The notes under the pieces are model-generated. The model was not told the origin of the DNA, did no database searches, and was given only the letters and a program-made list of their open reading frames with translations. From positions 30,801,001 through 30,865,000 of the forward strand of contig JARKIP010000017.1 in the NCBI GenBank assembly GCA_029990175.1: 64,000 nucleotides of DNA, read 5' to 3'. The position numbers and the translations under genes are program-made. Below are positions 1-11,720 of the stretch, in pieces (position 1 is the first letter of the stretch; every line of letters starts with the position of its first letter). The DNA is from Petunia secreta (taxonomy: Eukaryota; Streptophyta; Magnoliopsida; Solanales; Solanaceae).

Positions 1-642
1 TTCACAGTCTTCTCAAGGATTTGCTTGATCTCTCTATTAGACACTTCAACTTGGCCACTAGTTTGGGGATGATAAGATGTTGCCACCTTGTGGCGAACCC
101 CATACTTGGCCAACAATTTATTGAACAACCGGTTGCAAAAATGCGTACCTTCATCACTGATTATAGCCCGCGGTGTCCCAAAACGAGTGAAAATACTTTT
201 CTTCAAGAATTTCACAACAGCACTCGCATCATTTGTTGGAAATGCCACAGCCTCCACCCATTTAGACACATAATCAACCGCCACGAGAATATATCTATGG
301 CCCATGGAAGGTGGGAACGGACCCATAAAGTCAATCCCCCAACAATCAAACAGCTCAATCTCCAGAATATTGTTCAAGCACATCTCGTGACGCCTAGATA
401 TAGTACCCGTTCTTTGGCAACGATCACATTGCTTGACCAAAGCATGAGCATCTTTAAATAAAGTAGGCCAAAAGAAACCAGACTGAAGTACCTTTGCAGC
501 TGTTCGATCTCCACCAAGATGGCCACCATAAGGAGAGGAATGGCAGCTCTGTAGAATCAGCTCAACTTCTTCCCTTGGAATGCATCTCCTAGCTAATTGG
601 TCAGGGCCTATCTTGTACAAATAAGGCTCATCCCACACATAA
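1..642 (-). pseudogene. Athila integrase (partial, runs off window)
   Basis: This is the integrase part of the Athila polyprotein, which inserts the cDNA into chromosomes. On the minus strand I read the N-terminal zinc-binding region (CHSSPYGGHLGGDRT followed by CDRCQ), then the catalytic core with the first Asp in GIDFMGPFP, the second Asp in SDEGTHF and the Glu in SNREIKQIL, that is an intact D,D,E triad. The visible stretch is open in one frame and no stop is seen inside it. It is separated from the upstream RNase H by an in-frame TGA at about 643-645, where related copies have a sense codon (a CGA to TGA change is likely). The C-terminus lies outside the window. A plus-strand ORF at 21-461 is only a shadow of this gene. 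Confidence 0.88.
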
Positions 643-644
643 AA

Positions 645-2398
645 TCAGCTCTCATGAAGGAGTTTGCGCCTTTGCTCAGCTGTAGCCTCAGGAGGATACA
701 CATTACTCACAATTAGGTTCACCATATCAGCATACCATGGCACCTCGGCTGCAGCTAAAGCAAAAAGCTGCTCATCAGGGAATACCTCTTTAATCTCAGG
801 CCCTTCATCTACATGATCTCTATTCTCCAGCCTTGACAAATGATCACCTACTTGATTCTCAGTCCCCTTGCGATCTCGAATTTCAACATCAAACTCTTGC
901 AATAAGAGAACCCATCGAATTAGCCTAGGCTTGGAATCCTTCTTCTCAAACAAATACCGGATTGCGGCATGATCAGTGTAGACAACAACACGACTGCCAA
1001 CCAAATAAGATCTGAATTTATAAAAAGCATACACTACGGCTAGCAACTCCTTCTCAGTGTTGGTATAATTGGATTGGGCTTCATCAAGAGTCTTGCTTGC
1101 ATAATAGATGGAGTGAAAGATTCTTCCAATTCTTTGGCCTAGAACAGCCCCAATAGCATTGTCACTCGCATCACACATCAATTCAAATGGCAAAGACCAG
1201 TCAGGAGCAATGATGATTGGTGCAGTCACCAACCTTTTCTTCAACTCTTGAAATGCCTTGAGACAAGCATCATTAAACTCAAATTTCATATCTTTCTCCA
1301 ACAACTTACACGTGGGATTAGAAATTTTGGAGAAGTCCTTTATGAAACGCCTATAGAAACCTGCATGTCCCAAGAAACTACGCACCCCCTTAACGGAGAT
1401 AGGTGGTGGTAATTTCTCAATAGCCTCAATCTTTGCTTTATCTACCTCGATCCCTTGTTTTGACACCTTGTGCCCAAGTACTATGTCTTCTTGAACCATA
1501 AAGTGACATTTTTCCCAATTCAGCACCAAATTTGTTTCTTCACAAAGGCTCAGCACAGCATCTAATTTTTTCAAGCAATCGTCAAAGAAATCACCAACTA
1601 CTGAGAAATCATCCATGAACACCTCTACAAATTTTTCCACCATGTCGGTGAAAATAGACATCATGCACCGCTGAAAAGTCCCCGGGGCAGTACATAACCC
1701 AAACGGCATCCTCCTAAATGCATAGGTGCCATATGGACAAGTAAATGTAGTCTTCTCTTGATCTTCAGGGGCTATCACAATCTGATTGTAGCCCGAATAC
1801 CCATCCAAGAAACAATAATGCTCATGCCCAGCAAGTCTATCCAGCATTTGATCAATAAAGGGAAGTGGGAAGTGGTCTTTCCTGGTGGCCTTGTTCAGCT
1901 TCCTATAATCAATGCAAATTCGGCACCCTGTGACTGTTCTTGTAGGAATCAACTCATTATGTTCATTCTTCACCACTGTCATGCCCCCTTCTTTGGAACA
2001 CATTGCACTGGACTGACCCACTTGCTGTCAGAGATGGAAAAAATAATACCAGCATCCAGCCACTTGATAATTTCTTTCTTCACCACCTCCTTCATAATTG
2101 GATTTAATCTCCTCTGCTGCTCTATAGATGGCTTGTGGCCTTCTTCCAAAAGAATTTTGTGCATGCAGAAAGAAGGACTAATTCCTCTAATATCAGCAAT
2201 GGTCCAGCCAATAGCTCTCTTTCGCTCTCGCAACACTCTCAACACCTTTTCAACCTGCACATCAGACAACAAAGAAGAAAGGATCACGGGCAAGGTATTA
2301 CCCTCACCCAAATAAGCATAACGCAAATGCGCAGGTAAAGGTTTGAGTTCAAGAGTAGGAGCATTCTCAATAGACGGTTTAGCAGGAGCTAAGGTCAA
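645..2398 (-). pseudogene. Athila reverse transcriptase and RNase H
   Basis: The RT and RNase H of the Athila pol copy the genomic RNA into DNA. The N-terminal part reads from 2398 to 1979 (LELKPLPAHLRYAYLG, then KWVSPVQCVPKKG). A one-base frameshift near 2000 moves the frame, and the rest reads from 2021 to 645. RT motifs include CIDYRKLNKAT, the FLDGYSGYNQI block and the catalytic FMDDF box about 135 residues into the second frame. RNase H follows with FELMCDASDNAIGAVLGQ, the ASKTL..AQ.NYT.TEKELLAVVYAF block and YTDHAAIRYL. The domain set is complete, but the frameshift and the terminal TGA at 645 rule out a full polyprotein. Confidence 0.9.
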
Positions 2399-2446
2399 CG
2401 GTCTATCAAGCTCCTCAAATTTCTTCCATCCTGGGATGAATTTACT

Positions 2447-2998
2447 CTACATATTAAGAATCTCCAAATATTCTTCAATGTCATCATCCTTCAAGATATC
2501 ATCATCATCACATAAGAGTGCCTTTTCCAGAGAATCAACATTAGAGGCCAAGAATGACCTCTCATCAGCAGTCAACTCTTCATCTACCACTTTTACCATG
2601 GACAACTCTTCATAATGGGAGGGAAGCTGGGTAGCTCTGAACACATTGAACACAGCTTCTTCCCCATTTACCTTCATAATCATCTTTCCAGCTCTAACTC
2701 TAATGACAGCATAAGCAGTAGCCAAAAATCTTCTTCCCAATATGAGAGGAACCTCCGGATCAGCTTCATAGTCAAGAATAATGAAGTCAACAGGCAATAT
2801 AAAATGATCCACTTGTACAAGCACATCCTCAATAATCCCTTCGGGGCATGTCAAAGATCTATCAGCCAGTTGCGGAGCCACAGTAGTTGGTCGTGGTTCA
2901 CCCAGGCCTAGCTTCCTAAAAACTGATGAAGGCATTAAATTCACACTAGCACCCAAATCACACAAAGCTCGTCCAACCTCATGTTTCCCAATTTTCAA
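2447..2998 (-). pseudogene. Athila aspartic protease
   Basis: This is the retropepsin-like protease that processes the Gag-Pol polyprotein. The active-site motif CDLGASVNLMP is near residue 12, and the flap and second-half motif PLILGRRFLATAYAVIRV follows. The segment is about 183 codons and ends in a run of Asp/Glu (DDDDILKDDDIEEY), a linker before RT. The same module occurs in the plus-strand Athila at 37797-38259, where a CACTA element has cut it. Upstream it overlaps the gag C-terminal frame at 2979-2998, so a small frameshift is needed to join them. Confidence 0.85.
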
Positions 2999-4834
2999 GA
3001 ATAGTAAAACTGCCAGGATCCTTCAATTTCTGAGGAAGCTTGCTTCTAACTCTAGAACTACACTCCTCAGTGAGTGCAACTGTCTCGAACTCAGTTAGTC
3101 TTCTCTTGTTAGCAACAATATCCTTGATGTATTTAGTATATTTGGGAACATCCCGCAAAAGCTCCACCAAAGGAATATTTACCTGAATCTGACTCAAGAT
3201 CTCTAAAAATTTCTTGCATGCTGCATCAACTTTCTGGTTCTGAAGCCTCTGAGGGAAAGGTGGTGGTGGTCTCACAATAGCAGGCTCGTGCTGCTTTTCT
3301 ATTACTTTCTCAGCTTTTTTCTCCACCTCTCTATCAACATTAGGCTCTAACTCACCAGCAGACTTCCTTGGCTTTGGGGGAACTTCTTCTAGAGCTCTTC
3401 CATTCCTCAAAGTAACTGCTTGCACAAATTCCTTAAGATTTATCTCTGTATCACTTGGCAAGGCATCCCGAGGTCTATTACTCTGTGCTCCAGCTAGCTG
3501 CCCCATTTGTCTCTCAAGATCTTTCTGAGCATTGCTCAAATCTTTTATTGTTTGTGTCTGAGCTGCTGAATCATCCATGAGTTTTTGATGCCCTGCAAGA
3601 ATTTTTCTAAGCATATCCTCAACTGAACTAGACTGCTGTGGCTGAGTCTGCGACTGTGACCCCTGCTGTGGTGCATTTTGAGATTATTTTGGGGTCTCTC
3701 ATTGCCTTGTAGCTGCTCATAATTATCCCTCCAAGAAAAATTTGAGTGATTACGCCAATTGGTGTTGTAGCTATTACCATATTGATTGCGATTCTGACCC
3801 TACGACCTGCTCTGATTACCCACATAATACACTGACTCTAGATTAGATGGACAGACGTCAGTGGCATGATCCTATCCACAAACCTCACAAAAGACTTGAA
3901 GTTGTTGCACTGGAGCTGCTGGTTGTTGAGTCTGCGGCAGAGCTAGCTTGCTGATTTGATTGGAAATAGTATCCATTTTCGCACTCAGTTCTGAAACTGT
4001 ATCTAATTGAAGTACCCCAGCAGATTTCTGTGCAGTAGCTCTACCAACTTCCTGGCAATCAGGATTGCTCTGCGAAAACTTGTCAAGTAAATCATAGATC
4101 TGGTCAAAATTTAAGGCCAGTACTTGGCCTCCTGCAGCAGTATCTACCACGATCTTAGTATTTGCATTCAACCCCTCAACAAAAGTATGTGCAATAACCT
4201 CATTGGATTGGTTGTGGTGTGGACAATCTCTCAATAGAGCCTTAAATCGCTCCCAGGCTGAATACAAAGATTCTCCTTCTATCTGTCTGAAGGACATAAT
4301 TTCACTCCTCAGCCGGGCTGTCTTGGCAGATGGATAAAATTTAGCCAAGAACTTCTTAGCCAAATCGTCCCAAGTAGTGATAGACCCAGGCTTTTCAGCC
4401 TTTAACATCTTCCTTGCTGCCCCAATCAGTGAAAACGGGAACAACGTCAAGCGAACATAATCAGTAGGAACTCCCGATGGTGTATAAGTATCACTGAATG
4501 TGTTGCTGTGGATCTTCTGAATGTGTTGCTGTGGATCTTCATGAAGTAATCTAGCATATTGTCCAGTCACATGCAGCAACTGAATCATGCCGGGCTTAAT
4601 CTCAAAGTGCCCGGTGATAGCGGGCTTCATAATACTAGACGTCACTCCCCCCAGGCTGGGAAGAGCAACATCTCGCACTGCTACTACTCGTTCTTCTGCC
4701 ATTTCAGTGGGTAAGGAAGCAAGTACAATTGCTAGTGCTTTTCGGTTTCTCGCTTCTCTTCTTACCCTTCTCAAGGTCCTTTCAGGCTCGGGATCAAAAG
4801 GGGCGAGTGGTTCGTCCTTTCTATTTCTTTGCAT
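2979..4834 (-). pseudogene. Athila gag (capsid and nucleocapsid)
   Basis: Gag is the structural protein that packages the element RNA. I place the start at the ATG at 4834 (MQRNRKDEPLAPFDPEPE), because that is where Athila Gags usually begin; an in-frame ATG 13 codons upstream is less likely. The capsid region shows ITTWDDLAKKFLAKFYPSAKTARLRSEI and WERFKALLRDCPHH in pieces. The nucleocapsid zinc knuckle (CEVCG.DHATDVC) is cut by a TAG at 3870-3872, and a second TAG sits near 3804; both look like CAG to TAG. A one-base frameshift in the Gln/Ser-rich linker near 3680 leads to the C-terminal part at 3614-2979, a charged segment. Confidence 0.85.
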
Positions 4835-4932
4835 GCAAAACCTATTCCTGAAACAGCACAAGAAACTCAACAAAAAATTAAACCTGAATAGATAATAAGT
4901 AATCGTTCAAAAAGAAATCAGTCAATAATTAG

Positions 4933-4950
4933 TCCCCGGTAACGGCGCCA
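4933..4950 (-). other. Primer-binding site, tRNA-Asp type
   Basis: Read on the minus strand, this 18-mer (TGGCGCCGTTACCGGGGA) is complementary to the 3' end of plant tRNA-Asp with one mismatch. It lies 6 bases after the LTR end. tRNA-Asp is the usual primer for Athila elements. Confidence 0.9.
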
Positions 4951-4956
4951 AAAACT

Positions 4957-6301
4957 TGTTGCTCCCAACGCACACGCAAATATACGCGGTCGACAATTAA
5001 TAAAATGATAAGTAGAGTATCGTTCCCACGAGGACTATTAAGACTGACGCTTAACAAACAATTTCTAACAACTATTCAGGGATCTTTTCCAATAGTGAGA
5101 GTTTTAGTAAATAAAGAACAGTAATTAAAATGATGGAAATTCAGTCAAACAATGGAGCAAACATTGGTTGTTAACAATATTAAGGAGACGGTCCAGGGTC
5201 AGAGTTACGAACAATGCCGTTGAGTTTTCCAATCGATTCCACTTCTTAAATCCCAGATTACTAACTAACAGAGTAAATGTACCTATGAAAATCTTTCGAT
5301 TCTTCACAGTCTATGCAAGCTACTCCAATCCCTATATGTCTATGGGTTGAATCACGTGCACACATTAACGAATTCTGTAATTAGTTAAGCTAGGCAAGCA
5401 AGTATATGTCTATCCTACTCACAAATTGGTTCCCCGATGCCCGGGTTCACAAACTCACCCTACTCTTTCTTATTGCGTTAATAAATTCTCTCTTTCGAGT
5501 TCAATCTAAAAACCATAGATAATGCATAATTATCGAGCTCTAACAATTACCCAAGTGAAATCAAGAAAGAATAAGTAACCCGTTATGGGATTCAATTAAT
5601 GGGAATCAATCTTCACACATCAACTTTCATGAAATACTCTAACCCTAGAACGTAAGAATTAGCCACGCATATTCATAATCACAAGGCAATGAATTGATGA
5701 AATAATGATGTAAATGATTAAATAGATGAAAGAATAGGAATTAAACCCTTGTTCAATGAAGTATGGTGCTCTCAAATTGCTCCAAAGTCTGAACTCCTAT
5801 AAAAAACTAAGTAAAAGAGTATTTATAGGGTTTAAAAAGGCCTAGTAATAAGTTACACCTAAGCCTAGACGAAATAGGAAGTCCAAAAACGCTCCAGGGG
5901 CGCTATAGCTGGCGCCCCGCGCCCCCAAACGCGCTGACACAAGCAGAACCCGTCGAAATCCAGGCGCCTTGGCCACGCCCTGCGCTGAGAAAAGCGCCAG
6001 AAGGCTGGGCGCCTTAGCTGGCGCGGCGCGCCACTCAACGCTCCAGGCATTTCTTACCTTGCCTTGCTCCGCAGCTCGCGTCGTGTTATGCCTTCGTGTG
6101 CTCAATCCAATCCTCAATCAAAATCCAATCTTTTCTTGCTCGATCATGCTCTTTAAAGCTCCAATTACACTTCATAACGACCTGCACACACGCGACACAA
6201 TATCAGTGCAAAATCACATTCATAAACTAGAAAACGAGCGAATAAAATACTCAAACGTGAGGAAATATTAAGGAAATATAGGCATAAAATGCGAAACATC
6301 A
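4957..6301 (-). repeat. Athila LTR (5' LTR of the left element)
   Basis: The LTR begins with TGATGTTTCG at 6301 and ends with AGCAACA at 4957 on the minus strand (TG...CA), next to the primer site. Immediately before its 5' end lies a purine tract (AAGTGTGGGGTGG, 6302-6314), as expected for the start of a 3' LTR. So this LTR sits between two internal regions. It contains a TATA box at 5820-5827 and, on the upstream side of it, a GC-rich run of GGCGC palindromes (5890-6060). The first 223 bases are repeated at 6927-7149. Confidence 0.88.
5820..5827 (-). promoter_or_regulatory. TATA box in Athila LTR
   Basis: TATAAATA on the minus strand within the LTR. It is the likely promoter for the element transcript, with a start expected some 30 bases lower in coordinate. 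The equivalent box occurs in the two other minus-strand Athila-type LTRs at 32221 and 52101. Confidence 0.6.
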
Positions 6302-6926
6302 CCACCCCACACTTGAACCTTTGCTCGCCCTCGAGCAAGTCACTACTAACTTCCCAACCTAGGTAGAACAGGTCTGCCTATGACTATGGTAGATACCGAC
6401 CATTGAACAAATGCACACATGACTACTATGGGTCCAACAAACATGCCAACAATTTATCAAACTCAAAACATGAGAAAAACCACCCCAAGATAACTCAAAT
6501 GCACACACTCAACTCATTGCAACCATGCTCCCACAAAATCACACTTATCTACTCAACCAAGAAGCCACGACTTCACCTATTTCATGCAAACCATGTGCCC
6601 TCACCAAAATAAAGCAAGAGAGTGTCCCCCAAATATCACACACAACAATGAATATCAAAAATAGAACGGGGACAATAGCATAGAAAGAATTCACTCACTC
6701 GCATGAAAATCTCACATGCCACACACGATGCACCATAGGCTTGCCCGTAGTGTAGGACTCCACTAATGCAAGCTCACTCCAATTGGGATTAACTAGGACT
6801 TTAAAAAGTTCGTAATGTAGGCTAAGGGGCTAGTAGGATACATATGGGTAATAGTGACGACCTCCCTAATCACTTTAATACATCACAATTAATTTAAGCA
6901 CAAATCTCATCAAAGCCACCCAATCG
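6302..6926 (-). mobile_element. Athila 3' internal remnant with polypurine tract
   Basis: In element orientation this is the non-coding end of an Athila internal region that leads into the LTR at 6301 through a purine tract. The ORFs here (for example 6403-6612 plus) have no recognisable domains. It joins abruptly to a truncated LTR at about 6927, so everything from mid-LTR to the 3' end of the internal region of this second copy is missing. Confidence 0.7.
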
Positions 6927-7149
6927 CGTCGTGTTATCTCTTCGTGTGCTCGATCCAATCCTCAATCAAAATCCAATCTTTTCTTGCTCGATCATGCTCT
7001 TTAAAGCTCCAATTACACTTCGTAACGACCTACATACACGCGACACAATATCAGTGCAAAATCACATTCATAAACTAGAAAACGGGCGAATAAAATAGTC
7101 AAACGTGAAGAAATATTAAGAAAATATAGGCATAAAATGCAAAACATCA
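6927..7149 (-). repeat. Truncated Athila LTR (first 223 bases)
   Basis: This is nearly identical to 6075-6301, with scattered substitutions (for example cgtaacgacctacat against cataacgacctgcac). It starts with TGATGTTTTGC at 7149 on the minus strand. It is the outer LTR of a deleted tandem copy. Confidence 0.85.
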
Positions 7150-8247
7150 TCCTGCATAGTGCAAAAATTGAATTTGTTTAACTAGTGAGTACTATGTTTG
7201 GGATATTTTTTTTTTTGAAACAAAGAGTAAACTAGACATATAGCCTAGGGACCATTTTTATTAATATGAAAAACAAAATAGAAAATTGTCTTACAAATTG
7301 AAAAAAGTAATAAGACAACCTAGCTACAATAAAATAGTACCATGCCTATATACTACCCCCACCTCCTTGGATTGAGCACCTTTTGGCAGTAATACCACCA
7401 TGTAAAGTAAAAATAATACATAAATATTGCACTTCACATGAAGTATACTAGTAACTATCAAAAGAACTAATGGCGTCTTCAATTTAATACTTGGAGGTAC
7501 AATTCCTTGAGAAGCATAGATGCTGAGCAGAACACGACGTCAAAGCTGGAAAGAACTCCAAGTGACAATGTTAGAAATTAAAAATTGACGACTGCTCTTT
7601 GGTTGGAACAGTTGAAGGAATTGTCCCATGAAGTAATGTGTACTGCAAGTTGAAACGGCCGATGGAACTGTTCCATATATAGTGACACAAAGCTGAATCA
7701 AAGGAACAAGATGGAAGCATGTTCCAACACTGAAAACGCTGCCAGATAGAAATATGGTTGCCTCAGCGAGCCTTAGCACGATCATAAAACTGGACAAAAA
7801 CCTCGCCTCAGCTGGCCTTAACACAAGTTACGTGCGCTGCATCAACCTGGATCAAATGTATGTCCCTTATCGACGCAACATCCAATTAAACCTAACCAAA
7901 CACCTTGCAAAGAGTTCCCAGGTATAAAACGATAGCAAGCACAGACTGGATCAATCTCTAAAACTTGTAACCAAGTATATGTGAGAAGAAGCAAAAGCCT
8001 TGTGATGAAGTGGAATCCAAAGCAGTAATAACTTCTTTTCAATAAACATGTAGCAATCACTCAATATTGCAATAGTCTAATTTGATGAACTAATTCAACG
8101 CTCTTCAAGAAACCTGAAAAATTAACAAACTTGTTAGTGGAAAATCCCATTATGATCTCCTCCCTTAGAATTTGATCAAAATGGGCAGCAGCACTACTCC
8201 ATCTCAAAAACTCCAGCCTCACTAATACATTCATCTACATCATCTCT

Positions 8248-11205
8248 TCACTGGACGAGCACGCCACGACGTGCAACATGATTTATCAAGATTGACCAAC
8301 ACCCTGGCTTGAGCAGGCAGTTGATTAAAAGATGACAAAGACACTCCTTGAGTCCCATATGCCAGATTTGCAAGTCTTCAAGCCTATTCTCTTCTCTGTA
8401 TGTGTGGATGAAACTAAACACTCCATGATCCTTCAAATATAAAATTTCATCAACAATAGCAGCTAGCTCCCATAACTTTGGCAAGACCCATCACTAACAT
8501 TTTTGATCAAAAGAGAACCAGTTTCCATTACGATAGGCCCTAAATGGTGATTAACACAATATTTCATGGCTTCAAAAATCGCCATTGCCTCTGCAAACAC
8601 ATTAGAATGCTCCCAAATACTTTAGCCTAGGCAAAAAATAGATCTCCCTCACTATCTCTAATGAAAAAACCTATTGAACTTAGCCCCGGATTACCTCTCG
8701 ACAAACCATTAGTGTTGCACTTAAGAGAATCACCCATAGGGCACTGCCAAACAACCTTGGTATATTTAATTTGAGGAACATATTTTTCCAGAGATTGAAC
8801 AATATTTGGTCATGAAGACGAGTTCACCATAATCCTTGGAAACCTTGTCTTAAAAAACAAAGATACATTATTAGTAACTTCATAAACTAAGTGCAGAAAA
8901 GATACGTTACCTCCATCACGGATGACATTCCTCCATTTCGACAATGACCACATAATGAATGATGGAATTGTATGAATAGTTGCTTGTAGCCAAGGCTTGG
9001 ACCATCGCTTCCACCACCTTTGACAGGCTTGATCCAATGACCCCGGTTCCCAATGAAAGCCAGTTGCCCTTGCAAAGAATTGCCATAGACGCCAAGCAAT
9101 GGGACTAGTTAAAAACAAATGCTCCCTAGTCTCAATGTTAGGATTCTCATAACAAGCACACCTTGAAGGGAAATTATAACCCATCTTTTTCAACTCTTCA
9201 TCTAACGGAAGCTTGAATTACCACATTCTCCACATCATGAATGGGACTTTAATAGGCATCCCTTTACACCAAATAAAGTTTGAAATATGAATCTTGGTGC
9301 ATTTATACCTAACATATTCCCAAGCGCTACTCACAGTGAAATTTTCATTAGGTGTGAGACACCACCAAACCTTATCTCTTTGATCTACATCCCTGCTCAA
9401 TCTAACATTGTCAATAATATGATTTGCTATATTATTTGGTAAGAGTTGATGAAGAAGCTCTTTATTCTACTGACCATCTATAACCACATCTTTTATCCTA
9501 TTGTACCACAAATCACAATCAAAGCGGTAAGGCACAACAAAATATAAAGGACCAAAACCCGTCCAATTATCATCCCAAAAATGTGTATTCCCTTTCTTTG
9601 GTTGCCATAGTATCTCATGATCAATAGCATCTCGAGCAATCAATATGTTCCGCCACACGTATGGCCCTCGCTTAAAAGGTACAGTAGCCATATGTAACTT
9701 CTTATAGTACTTATTTGCCATGAAGGTACCCCAAAGGGAGGTTTCATTCCTAAAATTCCACCAGAGTTTTGGCAAATAAAGGATTAGAAATATCAAAGAG
9801 AGATCTGAAACCCATATCTCTTTCATCATGCGGCACACACAAATTCTTCCAGGAAGTCCAATGTTTGCGCGAGCCCTCTTGAGAATTGACCAAAAAAAAT
9901 TTGGCAGATAATCTGTGCAACTGATGGAGTACACAATCAAGTGGATTCAAAGCTGACAACATATGAATTAGCATGCTCTGTAGCATATGGTTGATGAGGA
10001 TAGCTCTACCTCTAAAAGAAAGTATCTTGGCACTCCAAATATGAATTATTGAAGTCCATTTTCTCCACCAAATTTTTATAATAAATCTTTTTCTTTCTAC
10101 CAGAAAATATAGGGCAACCAAGGTAAGCAAAAGGAAAAAGAATTTTATGAATATGAGTGATTCTCTCAACCTTCTCAACATCACCAACAGCCACCGAGTC
10201 ATGAAGAAAAACTGCACTTTTTTCATTATTTATTTTTGCCTAGAAGCATCCTCATATGCAAATAAAACGCCCATAATCAAGTGCAGGGAATCATCATCAG
10301 CCAAAGTAAATAATATGATATCATCTTCATATGACAAATGATTAATGTAGGGACTCAATTTAGGCATTGCATAGCCCTTGTAGAGTCCGTGACTATACAA
10401 AGAATTCAACCCCCTCGAAAGCACCTCAGTCGTAATAATAAAAAGCGTAGGAGAAAGTGGATATCCTTGCTTTAACCCCCTCTCTGACTGAAAAATCCAT
10501 GTGGCTGCCCAATAAAAAGTATTGTATACCAATTAGAAGAGACTAATTGATACACAACATCCACAAACTCGTGACAAAAGCCAAATTGCCTCAGCACCAT
10601 AGTTAAAAAGGCCAAGAGACCCTATCGTACGCCTTCATCATATCCAATTTAATAACAACATTAGGATCTCGACCCCTATCATTAAAGTCATCAATTATTT
10701 TCTGAGCCAGTAGCATATTCTCCACAATACTTATCCCTTTAACAAAGCCAGCCTGCGTAGTAGAAATCAACAAAGGGAGAAGTCCTGAAAGACGATCATG
10801 AATATCGCTTGACAACACCTTGTTAACAAAGCTACACAAACTAATCGGCCTCAAATCATTAAATGAGGTCACATTTGGCTTTTTGGGAAGTAAGACCAAA
10901 TTAGTATGTGTAATGTACTTCGGCAGAGCCTTACCATAAAAGAAAGCTCGAACAACCTGTAGAAGATCCTCCTTGACAATATCCCAGCAAACCTGAAAAT
11001 ATTTACCAGTTAATCCATCCAGACGACTAGCACTATCACCACTCAGACCAAATACTGCTGCCCGAACCTTTTCACTACATGGTAACCTAACTAAGTCATC
11101 ATTATGCTCCTTAGTAATCAGCTTTGTAACATGCATTAACAAATCGAAATTATGAACATGAACATCCCGGGAAAATTGCCTCTCATAGCCTATTTTGTCT
11201 TGCTT
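8248..11205 (-). pseudogene. LINE ORF2: reverse transcriptase, zf-RVT and RNase H
   Basis: This part of ORF2 copies LINE RNA at the target site. From high to low coordinate I read the RT N-terminus (SGDSASRLDGLTGKYFQ, then PKKPNVTSFNDLRPISLC and KLDMMKAYDRVSW), the central RT box (RGLKQGYPLSPTLF and INHLSYEDDIILF), the thumb region, a zf-RVT region (VWWCLTPNENFTVSSAW, and EHLFLTSPIAWRLWQFF at 9193-8810), and an RNase H remnant (KCNTNGLSRGNPG near 8700). Two catalytic positions are altered: the usual YADD is YEDD at about 10321-10332, and the first RNase H Asp reads Asn in CNTNG. At least six frameshifts or stops break it, so it is dead. Confidence 0.88.
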
Positions 11206-11211
11206 TTTAAT

Positions 11212-11344
11212 TCAATTCCGCTGCTAGAGCGAGCTAACTCCAAAAAACCGTCCTCATTTCGTATTGCGGGCTGCAACTCGCCTGCATGAAGTCGGAATCG
11301 CTAATAATCACCGGTCAGCCATACAACTGTGAATTTGTTCCAGG
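11212..11344 (+). pseudogene. Plastid-type 16S rRNA fragment inserted in the LINE
   Basis: The sequence contains the conserved 3' part of bacterial/plastid small-subunit rRNA: GAGCTAACTCCAAAA, then CTGCAACTCGCCTGCATGAA, then a slightly changed GGAATCGCTAGTAATC and CCGGTCAGCCATAC block, ending at GTGAATTTGTTCC. This is the region just before the 3' decoding site. The plant mitochondrial gene differs in this region from what I see, so a plastid origin fits best. It is a short, mutated, non-functional fragment. Confidence 0.85.
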
Positions 11345-11720
11345 ATCTCTCGCTCGCCCTCAAAGACCAACTCTTTTGGAAAGAGTTCTATCTTTCTAGG
11401 TTTTAATTCCTTCCAGAGATAATTAACCATCTTCCCTTTAAGATAGGGGTTAAGAGGATTTCCCCTCCCTAACCAATATTCTAAAGGTAGCTGCTGTGAA
11501 CCGTGGGGTTTGCCAGCAGCCGCTTTCAGTCGTTCCCATCACTTTGTTTGGATTGATATCAAGCGAGACCGAACACAATAGCTTGCACCTGCTAAGGGTT
11601 GTAAAACAGACATCTTTTGGATGCCATATTTACAAGCCAGTTGGCACAAACCAATGGTCGACCTACAACCTGTTAAAGCACGAAGAGATATTGGGGACAA
11701 ATCCTTTTGCATGTCCTTAC
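11345..11720. other. Foreign filler DNA of unknown origin between LINE EN and RT
   Basis: This stretch continues the insertion that starts with the 16S fragment. LINE coding sequence stops after a GAWINSQEAMGNEA motif near 11720 and resumes with YERQFSRD near 11190. On the minus strand about 11360-11560 is open for roughly 65 codons and contains WERLKAAAGKPHGSQ and GNPLNPYLKGKMVNYLW. I do not recognise it. It may be further organellar DNA. Confidence 0.55.

Larger units (their letters stand above)
1..6301 (-). mobile_element. Athila-type Ty3/gypsy retrotransposon, 3' part cut by window edge
   Basis: Read on the minus strand the order is LTR (4957-6301), tRNA-Asp primer site, gag, protease, RT, RNase H and integrase, which is the Ty3/gypsy order. 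The gag core with its WERFKALLRDCPHH block, the DLGAS protease site and a primer site matching tRNA-Asp are hallmarks of the Athila lineage. The integrase runs off the left edge, so the integrase C-terminus, any envelope-like region and the 3' LTR are outside the window. At least three frameshifts and several nonsense codons make the copy inactive. Its LTR is also directly preceded, in element orientation, by the 3' internal end of another copy, so it looks shared between two tandem internal regions. Confidence 0.93.

Noticed and set aside
21..461. 146-codon plus-strand ORF at the left edge
   Set aside because: Antisense shadow of the Athila integrase.
11345..11560. Open minus-strand segment with LEYWLGRGNPLNPYLK
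   Set aside because: It reads like protein but I could not assign it; kept as filler DNA, not as a gene.
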